From: Bacteroidota bacterium
GTDB taxonomy: Bacteria > Bacteroidota > Bacteroidia > Bacteroidales > Bacteroidaceae
Assembly: GCA_023415545.1 (NCBI GenBank)
Contig: JAEZKJ010000046.1
Location: forward strand, 1 to 11,773
Direction: 5' to 3'
DNA length: 11,773 bases
Part shown: positions 1 through 8,100 of the stretch, piece after piece
Position numbering within the stretch: position 1 is the stretch's first letter
Layout: the number at the start of each line of letters is the position of its first letter
The notes under the pieces: model-generated
Databases searched by the model: none
Told to the model about the DNA's origin: nothing
The model's input: the letters and a program-made list of their open reading frames with translations, nothing else
Position numbers and translations under genes: made by a program

Positions 1-81
1 AGCGGACATAATATGATGGGAAAAGAGAGAGTACATCTCTACGAACATATAACAAGATACTTTGAAGATCATTTGAAATAA
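1..81 (+). CDS. C-terminal end of an S9-family (DPP IV-like) serine peptidase, partial
   Basis: Only the last 26 residues and the TAA stop are inside the window; the gene starts upstream. The visible tail reads SGHNMMGKERVHLYEHITRY and continues FEDHLK. A His followed by a G-x-x-R-x-H-L-Y-x-x-I-x-x-F pattern about 23 residues before the end is how prolyl oligopeptidase family S9 enzymes of the DPP IV type finish, and the His (residue 3 of the fragment) would be the catalytic His of the Ser-Asp-His triad. As I recall it, the tail is very close to that of Porphyromonas gingivalis prolyl tripeptidyl peptidase PtpA, a periplasmic or surface enzyme that removes tripeptides from the N-terminus of proline-containing peptides. 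The stop is 8 bases before purD, so the two are probably co-transcribed. The family is fairly sure; the exact peptidase (PtpA or another DPP) cannot be settled from 26 residues. Confidence 0.7.
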   Translation, partial: SGHNMMGKERVHLYEHITRYFEDHLK

Positions 82-89
82 ATAATATC

Positions 90-1358
90 ATGAAACTTTT
101 ACTCTTAGGTTCAGGGGGACGTGAACATGCCCTAGCTTGGAAAATAGCTCAAAGTCCTAAAATTGAAAAACTTTTTATTGCTCCTGGTAATGCAGGTACT
201 AAAAATGTGGGTGAAAATGTTGAAATCAATCCTACAGATTTTGACGCTGTCAAAACTTTTGTACTCGATAATGGTATTAATATGGTTGTTGTAGGCCCTG
301 AAGACCCATTGGTGAAAGGTATTTATGACTACTTTAAAAATGATGAGGAGCTGAAAAATATTCCGGTTATCGGACCATCAAAAGCAGGTGCTGAACTTGA
401 AGGTAGTAAAGAGTTTGCTAAGGGATTCATGATACGTCACAACATCCCTACTGCCAGATACAAAAGTATCACCTCGGCAAATATAGATGAAGGTATTGAA
501 TTTCTTGAGTCTCTTGAAGCACCTTATGTGCTAAAAGCTGATGGACTATGTGCAGGAAAAGGGGTTCTTATTCTTCCTACACTTGAAGAGGCAAAAAAAG
601 AGCTTAAAGAGATGCTTGGAGGTATGTTTGGTAACGCATCTTCTACTGTTGTGATCGAAGAGTTCCTTAGTGGTATAGAGTGCTCGGTATTTGTCATGAC
701 TGATGGTAAGAATTACAAAATTTTACCTGAAGCAAAAGATTATAAACGTATTGGTGAAGGTGATAAAGGCCTCAACACCGGAGGTATGGGTAGCATTTCG
801 CCTGTTCCTTTCGCTACAAAAGAGTGGATGGAAAAGGTTGATGAGAGAATCATTAAACCTACTATAAATGGTCTTGCTCAAGAGGGTATAGAGTATAAAG
901 GTTTTATATTCCTAGGACTTATCAATGTTAAAGGTGAACCAATGGTTATTGAGTACAATGTACGAATGGGTGACCCTGAAACAGAGAGTGTGATGTTGAG
1001 AATAGAGAGCGACTTGGTCGATCTATTTGAAGGTATTGCTGAGAATAATCTTGAAACAAAAGAGTTGAAAGTTGACAAACGTTCAGCTGTATGCGTAATG
1101 CTTGTATCGGGTGGATATCCTGAACATTACGATAAAGGATTTGTAATAAGTGGAATTGAAGATGTGAAAGATAGCATCGTTTTCCATGCAGGTACAAAGA
1201 TGAAAGATGGTAATGTAGTTACTAACGGCGGTCGTGTTATAGCAGTTAGTTCCTATGGAGCTGACAAAGCAGAGGCTTTAGCTTTATCATTCGAAAGCGC
1301 CAAAAAAATAAATTTTGAGAAGAAATATTTCCGTTCCGACATAGGATTCGATCTATAA
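90..1358 (+). CDS. purD: Phosphoribosylamine--glycine ligase (GARS)
   Basis: This enzyme joins glycine to 5-phosphoribosylamine using ATP, giving glycinamide ribonucleotide, the second step of de novo purine synthesis in the cytoplasm. The 422-residue length is normal for single-domain bacterial PurD. The N-terminal nucleotide-binding-like domain opens with GSGGREHAL (7-15). The ATP-grasp part shows KADGLCAGKGV (149-159), NTGGMGS (229-235) and the metal/ATP motif EYNVRMGDPETE (288-299). The C-terminal domain has GGRVI (380-384) and ends FRSDIGFDL. All key motifs are present, so it should be active. The ATG at 90 starts exactly at the conserved MKLLLLGSGG; no Shine-Dalgarno is seen, as usual in Bacteroidota. 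It lies 8 bases after the peptidase stop and 13 bases before the next ATG, in what looks like a long + strand operon. Confidence 0.97.
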   Translation: MKLLLLGSGGREHALAWKIAQSPKIEKLFIAPGNAGTKNVGENVEINPTDFDAVKTFVLDNGINMVVVGPEDPLVKGIYDYFKNDEELKNIPVIGPSKAGAELEGSKEFAKGFMIRHNIPTARYKSITSANIDEGIEFLESLEAPYVLKADGLCAGKGVLILPTLEEAKKELKEMLGGMFGNASSTVVIEEFLSGIECSVFVMTDGKNYKILPEAKDYKRIGEGDKGLNTGGMGSISPVPFATKEWMEKVDERIIKPTINGLAQEGIEYKGFIFLGLINVKGEPMVIEYNVRMGDPETESVMLRIESDLVDLFEGIAENNLETKELKVDKRSAVCVMLVSGGYPEHYDKGFVISGIEDVKDSIVFHAGTKMKDGNVVTNGGRVIAVSSYGADKAEALALSFESAKKINFEKKYFRSDIGFDL

Positions 1359-1371
1359 TTTTCTCGTTTTG

Positions 1372-2310
1372 ATGAAGAGGGGTAACAAAATACAGTCCGC
1401 AATAGCAACGGGGAGATTTACTCTTCCCGTTGTAGCTATTTCTGTTCTGATTATTTGGATGATAAGTATAAAACCATGGACAGACATTATAACAATGTTC
1501 ATATATGCTATCACAGGTTATCTTCTTATAGAACTTAATACAGCATTTTCACTTATAAAGGTTCGTACAACATTACATGTAAGTATCTACATGATAGCTA
1601 CAGCAGTGTGTATGTTCCTACACGATTTCAAAGATATAAGTTTAATACCACTACTATTCGTATACTCACTATTTTGTTTCCTTAATAGTTATGAACATTC
1701 AAATCCTACGAATACAATATTTTCATCACTGTTTTTCTTAGGTACGGCAACCATCCTTTTCCCTTATATGATATTCTATACTCCTCTGTTGCTTTTATCA
1801 ATGGTAAGCTTCAGGTGTATGAATATAAAGAGTTTTTTTGCTGCTTTAGTTGGAATTATAGCACCCTATTGGATATTCTTTGCATATACATTTTTGACAG
1901 ATCAATTAAATTTGTTCCTTACAACATTCAAGGAGATGATAAAAATATCTCCATTTAATTTTACCGATATAAAAAACAGTGAGTTAATATCATCAATAAT
2001 CATATTTTCACTATCATTTATCACCTCTTTATCCTATTTTTCAAGTTCATATATGGATAAAATAAGAAGCAGGGTAGCATTTACATTTATCATTATCATT
2101 GAATTGTGGAGTTTGATATTATGGTTATTGAATCCATCGCATACAGCAGGGATAATGGAGATTCAAATAATATGTTATTCTATATTAACAGGACGTATTT
2201 TTGCTGTTACAAAAAACAGATTCTCTAATATATTTCTTATTATTACTATTCTTTGTTTTGTATTCTTAGCTATATATAATATATGGACGCAATTCTTCAA
2301 TTTTTTATAG
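1372..2310 (+). CDS. Uncharacterised polytopic membrane protein (possibly DUF6427-like)
   Basis: I do not recognise this protein with certainty. From the ATG at 1372 it has 312 residues; a TTG at 1369 directly before it is a less likely start. It is strongly hydrophobic, with about 9 to 11 likely membrane segments (roughly residues 15-33, 38-58, 68-85, 90-105, 116-147, 153-174, 205-224, 235-253, 262-277 and 284-304). The only clearly soluble loops are short: a basic N-terminus with RGNK, a stretch around 176-203 and a basic loop around 229-234. The block at 116-174 (small and aromatic residues, then SFR, then GIIAPYWIFF) recalls DUF6427 membrane proteins of Bacteroidota, but that is a resemblance from memory. 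No catalytic motif is visible. It starts 13 bases after purD, and its last 28 bases overlap the start of the DedA-like gene in another frame, so translation of the two may be linked. Confidence 0.8.
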   Translation: MKRGNKIQSAIATGRFTLPVVAISVLIIWMISIKPWTDIITMFIYAITGYLLIELNTAFSLIKVRTTLHVSIYMIATAVCMFLHDFKDISLIPLLFVYSLFCFLNSYEHSNPTNTIFSSLFFLGTATILFPYMIFYTPLLLLSMVSFRCMNIKSFFAALVGIIAPYWIFFAYTFLTDQLNLFLTTFKEMIKISPFNFTDIKNSELISSIIIFSLSFITSLSYFSSSYMDKIRSRVAFTFIIIIELWSLILWLLNPSHTAGIMEIQIICYSILTGRIFAVTKNRFSNIFLIITILCFVFLAIYNIWTQFFNFL

Positions 2311-2747
2311 ATTGGGGCTATTTGGGAATGTTTATAAGTGCTTTTGCAGCCGGTAGCATACTCCCTTTCAGCTCGGAAGCTGTCCTTATTGCTTGTATAG
2401 GACTAGGCCTAGATCCTGCTTTAAGCGTTATAGCTGCCACTGCAGGTAATGTGGGAGGCGAAATGACCTGTTTTTGGATGGGACATTTAGGTAAACGTGA
2501 GTGGATAGAGAAATATCTTAAAGTGAAGAAAAAAGATTTGGAAAAAGCTGAAAGGTTTGTCCAAGGACGAGGGGCATGGATGGCTTTCTTTTCTTTTATC
2601 CCCATTATTGGTACTGCTGTTGTCGTTTTATTAGGATTAATGCGCTCGAATACTTGGATTGTACTCATTTCCATGACATTAGGAAAGGCTTTAAGATATA
2701 TTATTGTAGTATGGGGCGTTTTGCAAGCCTCATCTTTGATTAAATAG
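2283..2747 (+). CDS. Small DedA/YqaA-family (VTT domain) inner-membrane protein
   Basis: The product has 154 residues, close to the short YqaA branch of the DedA/SNARE-associated (VTT) superfamily. Proteins of this superfamily sit in the inner membrane, and several are implicated in flipping lipid carriers such as undecaprenyl phosphate or phosphatidylethanolamine; the job of the YqaA branch is not established. Visible hallmarks are a re-entrant-like N-terminal part with GSILPFSSEAVL (24-35), the glycine-rich AATAGNVGGE (51-60) followed by a second hydrophobic stretch, a basic amphipathic loop at about 71-96, FIPIIG (105-110) before a third hydrophobic stretch, and GKALRY (134-139) at the start of the last helix. 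The ATG at 2283 lies within the end of the preceding gene (28-base overlap), but the N-terminus fits the family, so I keep it. mnmD follows after 3 bases. No signal peptide is present. Confidence 0.88.
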   Translation: MDAILQFFIDWGYLGMFISAFAAGSILPFSSEAVLIACIGLGLDPALSVIAATAGNVGGEMTCFWMGHLGKREWIEKYLKVKKKDLEKAERFVQGRGAWMAFFSFIPIIGTAVVVLLGLMRSNTWIVLISMTLGKALRYIIVVWGVLQASSLIK

Positions 2748-2750
2748 TTT

Positions 2751-3410
2751 ATGATTGAGATTGAAAAAACTGACGATGGAAGTAATACTCTGTATGTTTC
2801 TGAACTGAATGAACATTATCACTCAACAAAAGGGGCAGTGACAGAATCAAAATATATTTTTGTAGAACAAGGTTTCAACCATTCCTTAAAAAATAGTGTT
2901 TCAATATTGGAAGTGGGATTTGGCACCGGACTTAATGCTATTCTGACTTTTATTGAGGCTGATAATAAAGGGGTAAATACAATTTATGATACGATCGAAA
3001 AGTATCCTCTGGATAAAACAATTATTGAAAAGTTGGACTATTTACCAATTATTGGGGAGGATAATAAAGATCGATTTGACAATATTCATTCATCACAATG
3101 GGATAAAGATATTGAATTATCTCCTTATTTTACTTTACATAAGATTAATGGTGATTTTACCTCTTATAAATTTATAAGAAAGTACGACGTAATATATTTC
3201 GATGCTTTTGCTCCCGAAAAGCAACCGGAGATGTGGACTCAGGATATATTTAACCAGATGTACAATCTTCTTAACCCGGGAGGAGTACTTACCACCTATT
3301 GTGCAAAGGGTGTAATAAGAAGAATGCTTCAAGCTGCAGGATTTAAAACAGAAAGATTGCCCGGACCACCAAATGGGAAAAGAGAGATATTACGTGCAAC
3401 AAAAATTTAA
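2751..3410 (+). CDS. mnmD: tRNA 5-methylaminomethyl(-2-thio)uridine-34 methyltransferase, stand-alone MnmD
   Basis: This is a SAM-dependent methyltransferase of the MnmC-methyltransferase (DUF752, Methyltransf_30) family. It is expected to methylate nm5(s2)U at wobble position 34 of certain tRNAs, the last step of mnm5(s2)U formation. The 219 residues match the methyltransferase domain of E. coli MnmC alone; the FAD oxidoreductase half is absent. The SAM-binding loop EVGFGTG is at 54-60, the family signature YFDAFAPEKQPEMW at 149-162, NPGG at 175-178, and the closing PGPPNGKREILRA at 204-216. Stand-alone forms are usually called MnmD. They suit a route in which MnmEG builds nm5U directly from ammonium, so no cmnm5U oxidase is needed. 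The start is 3 bases after the DedA-like gene, and the TAA overlaps the znuA ATG by one base, so it is firmly inside the operon. Confidence 0.93.
   Translation: MIEIEKTDDGSNTLYVSELNEHYHSTKGAVTESKYIFVEQGFNHSLKNSVSILEVGFGTGLNAILTFIEADNKGVNTIYDTIEKYPLDKTIIEKLDYLPIIGEDNKDRFDNIHSSQWDKDIELSPYFTLHKINGDFTSYKFIRKYDVIYFDAFAPEKQPEMWTQDIFNQMYNLLNPGGVLTTYCAKGVIRRMLQAAGFKTERLPGPPNGKREILRATKI
3162..3179. repeat. 18-base perfect palindrome inside mnmD
   Basis: TCTTATAAATTTATAAGA reads the same on both strands (9-base arms, no spacer). It lies in the coding region of mnmD, about 230 bases before the znuA start. It could be an operator-like site for an internal promoter, or chance in AT-rich coding DNA. Confidence 0.4.
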
Positions 3411-4300
3411 TGTTTATGAACAAGCTTTTTTATATATTTATCACATCTATTGCTCTTTTGGGGTGCACGAATAGTAATAAAACCAATGATGGTAAGCCAA
3501 CAATTACAGTAACCCTAGAACCTTTAAAATATTTCACCTCTGCTATAGCAGGTGATAAATTCGATGTTGTCAGTATGGTGCCTAATGGATCAAGCCCTGA
3601 AACTTACGACCCGACACCACAACAACTGGTGAACCTTAGTAAGAGTGTTGCCTATTTCAGAATAGGATATATAGGTTTTGAACAGATATGGATGAATAAG
3701 TTAGAGGAAAACAACCCTAATCTAGCTATTTTCGATACATCAAAAGGCGTAGAACTTATAGTGGGTGAAGAGAGTTGTAATAACCACGGACATGATGAGC
3801 ATGGCCATAGTCATGAAGGTGGAGTTGACCCACATATATGGAACTCGACAATCAATGCTTCAATTATTTCGCAAAACATATATAACGCACTTTGTCAGCT
3901 TTCGCCAAAGGACAAGGACTATTTTAAGGAGAAACTTGACTCGATGAATATCGTTTTTAAAAATTTAGATGTTCAGATTAAAGGGATATTGGCTGATGCC
4001 GACACTACTTTCCTTATTTATCATCCTGCTCTTAGCTATTATGCCAAAGAGTTTGGCCTTAAGCAGATAAGTATTGAAAAAGATGGTAAGCAGCCTACTC
4101 CTACTTCTTTAAAAAAACTTATTGATGATAGCAAAGCTGAGAAACCTCACGTTATTTTTGTCCAGAAGGAATTTGATACAAGAAATGCTGAACTGATATC
4201 TAATGAGCTAAATTTACACATAGTCACAATAAATCCTTTAAGCTTTAATTGGCAAGAGGAGATGTTAGAACCTGCAAAAGCGTTAAAAAGATATGAATGA
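3410..4300 (+). CDS. znuA: Metal (probably zinc) ABC transporter substrate-binding lipoprotein, ZnuA-like
   Basis: Cluster A-I binding proteins capture Zn or Mn in the periplasm and hand it to an ABC permease. The 296-residue protein has a short hydrophobic leader ending in LLGC (16-19), a clear lipobox, so it is probably anchored at Cys19. The mature domain begins at PTITVTLEPLKYF. A His-rich, acidic loop at 126-135 (His 126, 128, 131, 133, 135) followed by DPHIW (140-144) is typical of zinc-binding members; His142 and His205 (in IYHPALSYYA) fit the second and third ligands. At the first ligand, where family members have a His before the conserved Tyr, this protein reads SPETYDPTP (62-70), with Glu64 in place of His. 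The ATG overlaps the mnmD stop by one base; another Met two codons later (3416) is an equally possible start. The last 8 bases overlap znuC. Zinc is favoured by the His loop, but Mn or Fe cannot be excluded. Confidence 0.9.
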   Translation: MFMNKLFYIFITSIALLGCTNSNKTNDGKPTITVTLEPLKYFTSAIAGDKFDVVSMVPNGSSPETYDPTPQQLVNLSKSVAYFRIGYIGFEQIWMNKLEENNPNLAIFDTSKGVELIVGEESCNNHGHDEHGHSHEGGVDPHIWNSTINASIISQNIYNALCQLSPKDKDYFKEKLDSMNIVFKNLDVQIKGILADADTTFLIYHPALSYYAKEFGLKQISIEKDGKQPTPTSLKKLIDDSKAEKPHVIFVQKEFDTRNAELISNELNLHIVTINPLSFNWQEEMLEPAKALKRYE

Positions 4301-5087
4301 ATTAATATCCTTAAATAACATATCAGCAGCTTATGGTAATAAGGTCGTGTTGACAAATGTTAATCTGAAAATTTATGATAAAGATTTTCTTGGATTAATC
4401 GGACCTAACGGGGGTGGGAAAAGTACTCTTGTTAAAATTATCCTTGGATTGAAAGATCCTATAGCCGGTGAGGTACACTATTATGATAATGGCAAAGAGG
4501 TTCAAGAGATTACTATGGGGTATCTACCTCAATACAACTCTATTGATAAACAGTTTCCTATTTCTGTATACGAGGTGATATTATCGGGATTGAGCAAAGA
4601 GAAACCATTAATTCATAAATACAGCCAAAAACAACACGACAAGGTTAGAGAGGTGATTGACCGTATGGGACTTGAAGGGTTGGAAAATAGAGCTATTGGT
4701 GAGTTAAGTGGTGGCCAATTACAAAGAGCTTTATTGGGAAGAGCCTTAGTTTCGGATCCAAAAGTATTAATACTCGATGAGCCAAACACATATATCGACA
4801 AACGCTTTGAGGCAAAATTGTACTCCTTACTTGAAGAGATAAACAAAGAGAGAGCAATTATCCTAGTAAGTCATGATATAGGTACAGTTTTGCAAAATGT
4901 AAAGAGCATAGCATGCGTTAATGAAGAGGTAGATTATCATCCCGACAGCGAAGTTTCGGTGGATTGGTTGGAGGAGCATTTTGGATGCCCAATAGAACTA
5001 TTAGGCCATGGCACATTCCCTCACAGGATATTGAAGAGTCATCATGAACATGAACATGAGCATGAAAATGAGAAGAGTGATAACTAG
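4293..5087 (+). CDS. znuC: Metal (probably zinc) ABC transporter ATP-binding protein, ZnuC-like, with His-rich tail
   Basis: This is the cytoplasmic ATPase that drives import of the metal delivered by the ZnuA-like lipoprotein. In 264 residues it has Walker A GPNGGGKST (37-45), Q-loop Gln80 in YLPQY, the signature LSGGQ (138-142), Walker B VLILDEP (158-164) and the switch His194 in LVSHD, so it should be active. The D-loop reads PNTYIDK where most family members have a GLD-type sequence. The C-terminus carries a His/Glu tail (248-258, about six His alternating with Glu), encoded by a CATGAA/CATGAG repeat; such a tail could bind zinc in the cytoplasm, but this is inference. The start overlaps the znuA stop by 8 bases (ATGAATGA), indicating translational coupling. 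No permease gene (znuB) follows; the next gene, 94 bases on, is unrelated. Confidence 0.93.
   Translation: MNELISLNNISAAYGNKVVLTNVNLKIYDKDFLGLIGPNGGGKSTLVKIILGLKDPIAGEVHYYDNGKEVQEITMGYLPQYNSIDKQFPISVYEVILSGLSKEKPLIHKYSQKQHDKVREVIDRMGLEGLENRAIGELSGGQLQRALLGRALVSDPKVLILDEPNTYIDKRFEAKLYSLLEEINKERAIILVSHDIGTVLQNVKSIACVNEEVDYHPDSEVSVDWLEEHFGCPIELLGHGTFPHRILKSHHEHEHEHENEKSDN
5043..5072 (+). repeat. CATGAA/CATGAG hexamer repeat coding the His-Glu tail of ZnuC
   Basis: Four CATGAR units (5043-5066) are followed by a degenerate fifth unit (AATGAG). In frame they encode alternating His and Glu. Slippage here would change the number of His-Glu pairs without breaking the frame. Confidence 0.8.
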
Positions 5088-5094
5088 CCAATAC

Positions 5095-5110
5095 TAAATA
5101 AGATTATTTA
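5095..5110. repeat. AT-rich inverted repeat between znuC and the DUF2723 gene
   Basis: TAAATAA and TTATTTA are separated by 2 bases, 8 bases past the znuC stop and about 27 bases before the -7 element of the next gene. With a 2-base spacer and no G or C it is a poor terminator. It overlaps the place where a -33 element would lie, so a regulator site is possible but unproven. Confidence 0.35.
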
Positions 5111-5136
5111 ATATCAAAATTTAATTTTATCTTTAT

Positions 5137-5144
5137 TATCTTTG
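5137..5144 (+). promoter_or_regulatory. Bacteroidota-type -7 promoter element before the DUF2723 gene
   Basis: TATCTTTG fits the TAnnTTTG consensus of the main sigma factor in Bacteroidota. It is 37 bases before the ATG at 5182, giving an expected leader of about 30 bases. No convincing TTTG -33 element is seen at the usual 19-21 base spacing, so the promoter may be weak or need an activator. Confidence 0.5.
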
Positions 5145-5181
5145 CTCACAATTGAAAATTATAAAAAATAACAATATTTAC

Positions 5182-8100
5182 ATGAAACATTACAACCTGG
5201 TAAACAACATTTTAGGTTGGTTGGCTTTTCTAGTTGCTGCTATCACTTATTGCATGACAATAGAACCCACAGCCAGTTTTTGGGATTGTCCTGAGTTCAT
5301 TACTACAGGATACAAATTGGAAGTAGGTCATCCCCCCGGCGCACCTTTCTTTATGCTTACAGCCAATCTATTCAGTCTATTTGCTAGTGATCCTTCACAA
5401 GTTGCACTTATGGTAAATACCATGAATGCTCTTATGAGTGCTGCATGTATTTTATTCCTTTTCTGGACTATCACACACCTTGTTCGAAAACTTGTTGCTC
5501 CTGATATAAATAAGATGACTCTAAGTAACCTTATAACAATCATGGGCTCGGGTATTGTAGGTGCCCTTGTTTACACATGGAGCGACACATTCTGGTTCAG
5601 TGCTGTTGAAGGTGAGGTATATGCTTACTCAAGTCTATTTACAGCTTTGGTTTTCTGGCTTATACTTAAGTGGGAAGATGTTGCTGATCAAGATCATAGC
5701 GACCGTTGGCTTATCCTTATAGCATATCTTACAGGTCTGTCAATAGGTGTCCATCTACTTAACTTATTGTGTATTCCTGCTATAGTTTTAGTATACTATT
5801 ACAAGAAAAGACCTGATGCTACAGTTAAAGGTAGTCTTCTTGCGCTTTTATTTTCTACAATAATTATAGCTGCTGTACTTTATGGAATTGTCCCAGGAGT
5901 TGTGAAAGTTGGTGGATGGTTCGAACTATTCTTTGTCAACACTCTATCTATGCCTTTCAACTCAGGATTGATAGTCTATATTATTGTATTAGCTGCATCT
6001 ATTATATGGGGTGTTTATGAAAGCTACCAGCAGAAGAGTAAGAAGAGAATGAATTTATCGTTCCTGCTCACTATAGCTCTTATTGGTATACCTTTTTATG
6101 GATATGGTATTTCAAGTATATTGATTGGAGTTGTTGTTTTAGGTGTGTTGGCTCTATATCTGTTTGGAAAAATTTTCAAGAAATATGCTATCAGTGCTCG
6201 TACATTGAATACTTCACTTCTTGCTATAATGATGATCATGGTAGGTTATTCATCGTATGCACTTATAGTGATCCGTTCGACAGCAAATACTCCTATGGAC
6301 CAAAACTCTCCTGAAGATATATTTACACTTGGTGAATATCTTGGACGTGAGCAATATGGTTCAAGACCTCTATTCTATGGTCAGACATACAACTCAAAAC
6401 CTAAGCTTAAAGAGGTTGATGGAGGATGTATGTACGATGTAGCTGAGGGTGCTCCTATTTATCAAAGAAAAGAGAAAGCATCGAAAGATGAAAAAGATAG
6501 CTACGAGATAGTACGCCATAGAACAGAATATAAGTATGCACAGAATATGCTATTCCCTAGAATGTATAGCGATGCGCATGCAGGTGCTTATGAAAGCTGG
6601 CTTGGTGGGGTAGAAGGTAAACAGGTGCCATACGACCAATGTGGTCAGAAGATAATGGTAAAAGTGCCTACACAACTGGACAACATTAAGTTCTTCTTCA
6701 TGTACCAATTAAACTATATGTACTGGAGATACTTCATGTGGAACTTTGTGGGACGTCAAAATGATATACAAGGACAGGGAGAAATAGAGCATGGAAATGT
6801 TATTACAGGCATACCATTTATTGATAATGCCCTGTATGGTGACCAATCCTTGCTTCCAACCGATTTAAAAAACAATAAGGGACATAATGTATATTATGCA
6901 TTACCTCTGATACTTGGACTTCTAGGTCTGTTTTGGCAAGCTTATCGTGATGAGAAGGGAATCAAACAGTTCTGGGTGGTATTTTTCCTCTTCTTTATGA
7001 CCGGTATAGCTATTGTTCTATATCTAAACCAAACACCACAGCAACCACGTGAACGAGATTATGCTTATGCAGGTTCATTCTATGCTTTCTCAATATGGGT
7101 TGGTATGGGCGTGGCAGCAATTGCTCACATATTAAGTAAAAAATTATCGGCTAAAGCATCTGCTATTATAGCTAGTGTACTTGGTATTTGTGTGCCTATC
7201 CAAATGGTAAGCCAAACTTGGGATGATCATGATAGAAGTAACAGGTATGCTGCTCGCGATTTTGGTATGAACTATCTCAATACTCTTCAAGATGAAGGTA
7301 ATCCAATAATTTACACTAATGGTGATAATGATACATTCCCATTATGGTATAACCAGGAAACTGAAGGTAAGAGAACGGATGTACGAGTTTGTAACCTAAG
7401 TTATCTGCAGACTGACTGGTATATAGACCAGATGAAACGTCCTGCTTATGATTCACCATCTGTTCCTATTAATTGGAGCCGTTTGGAGTATGTACAGGGT
7501 CATAACGAAGCTGTTCAAATTCAGCCTGAGGTTATGAAGAGCTTGGAGAACTATTACAAACAGAATCCGGTAGAGGCAGCTAAAGAGTTTGGTGAGAATC
7601 CATACGAACTTAAAAATATACTTAAATATTGGGTACGCTCTCCAAAAGAGGGATTACAACTTATTCCAACCGATAGTATAGTTATCAAGATTGATAAAGA
7701 GGCTGTGAAACGCTCGGGAATGATGATACCTGACTCTTTAAAAGGAAATATACCTGACTATATGACTATATCATTAAAAGGTAAGAGAGTTCTTTATAAG
7801 AGTGAACTTATGATGCTTGAGATGCTTGCTAACACTAATTGGGAACGTCCTATATATATGGCTATTACTGTTGGTGAAGATAATCATTTGAACCTTGGTA
7901 ACAACTTTATGCAGGAGGGACTAGCTTATAGAATTACTCCTTTCAATACAACTGCTCTTAATGCTAAGATAGATTCCGAGAAGATGTATGATAACTTGAT
8001 GCATAAGTTCAAGTTTGGCGGAATTGAAAATCCAAATGTTTACCTTGATGAAACTATTCTTCGAATGGCTCAAACTCATAGAAGAATGTTTATACAACTT

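Noticed and set aside
946..1197. Minus-strand frame opposite purD
   Set aside because: It is a shadow of the well-supported purD coding sequence and has no recognisable protein features.
1369..1371. TTG as start of the membrane protein after purD
   Set aside because: An ATG follows immediately at 1372 and is the more likely start; the difference is one residue.
5152..5181. TTG at 5152 as start of the DUF2723 protein
   Set aside because: The extra ten residues are Lys/Asn-rich and precede a natural N-terminus, and the -7 element would put the RNA start near 5150, at the TTG itself.
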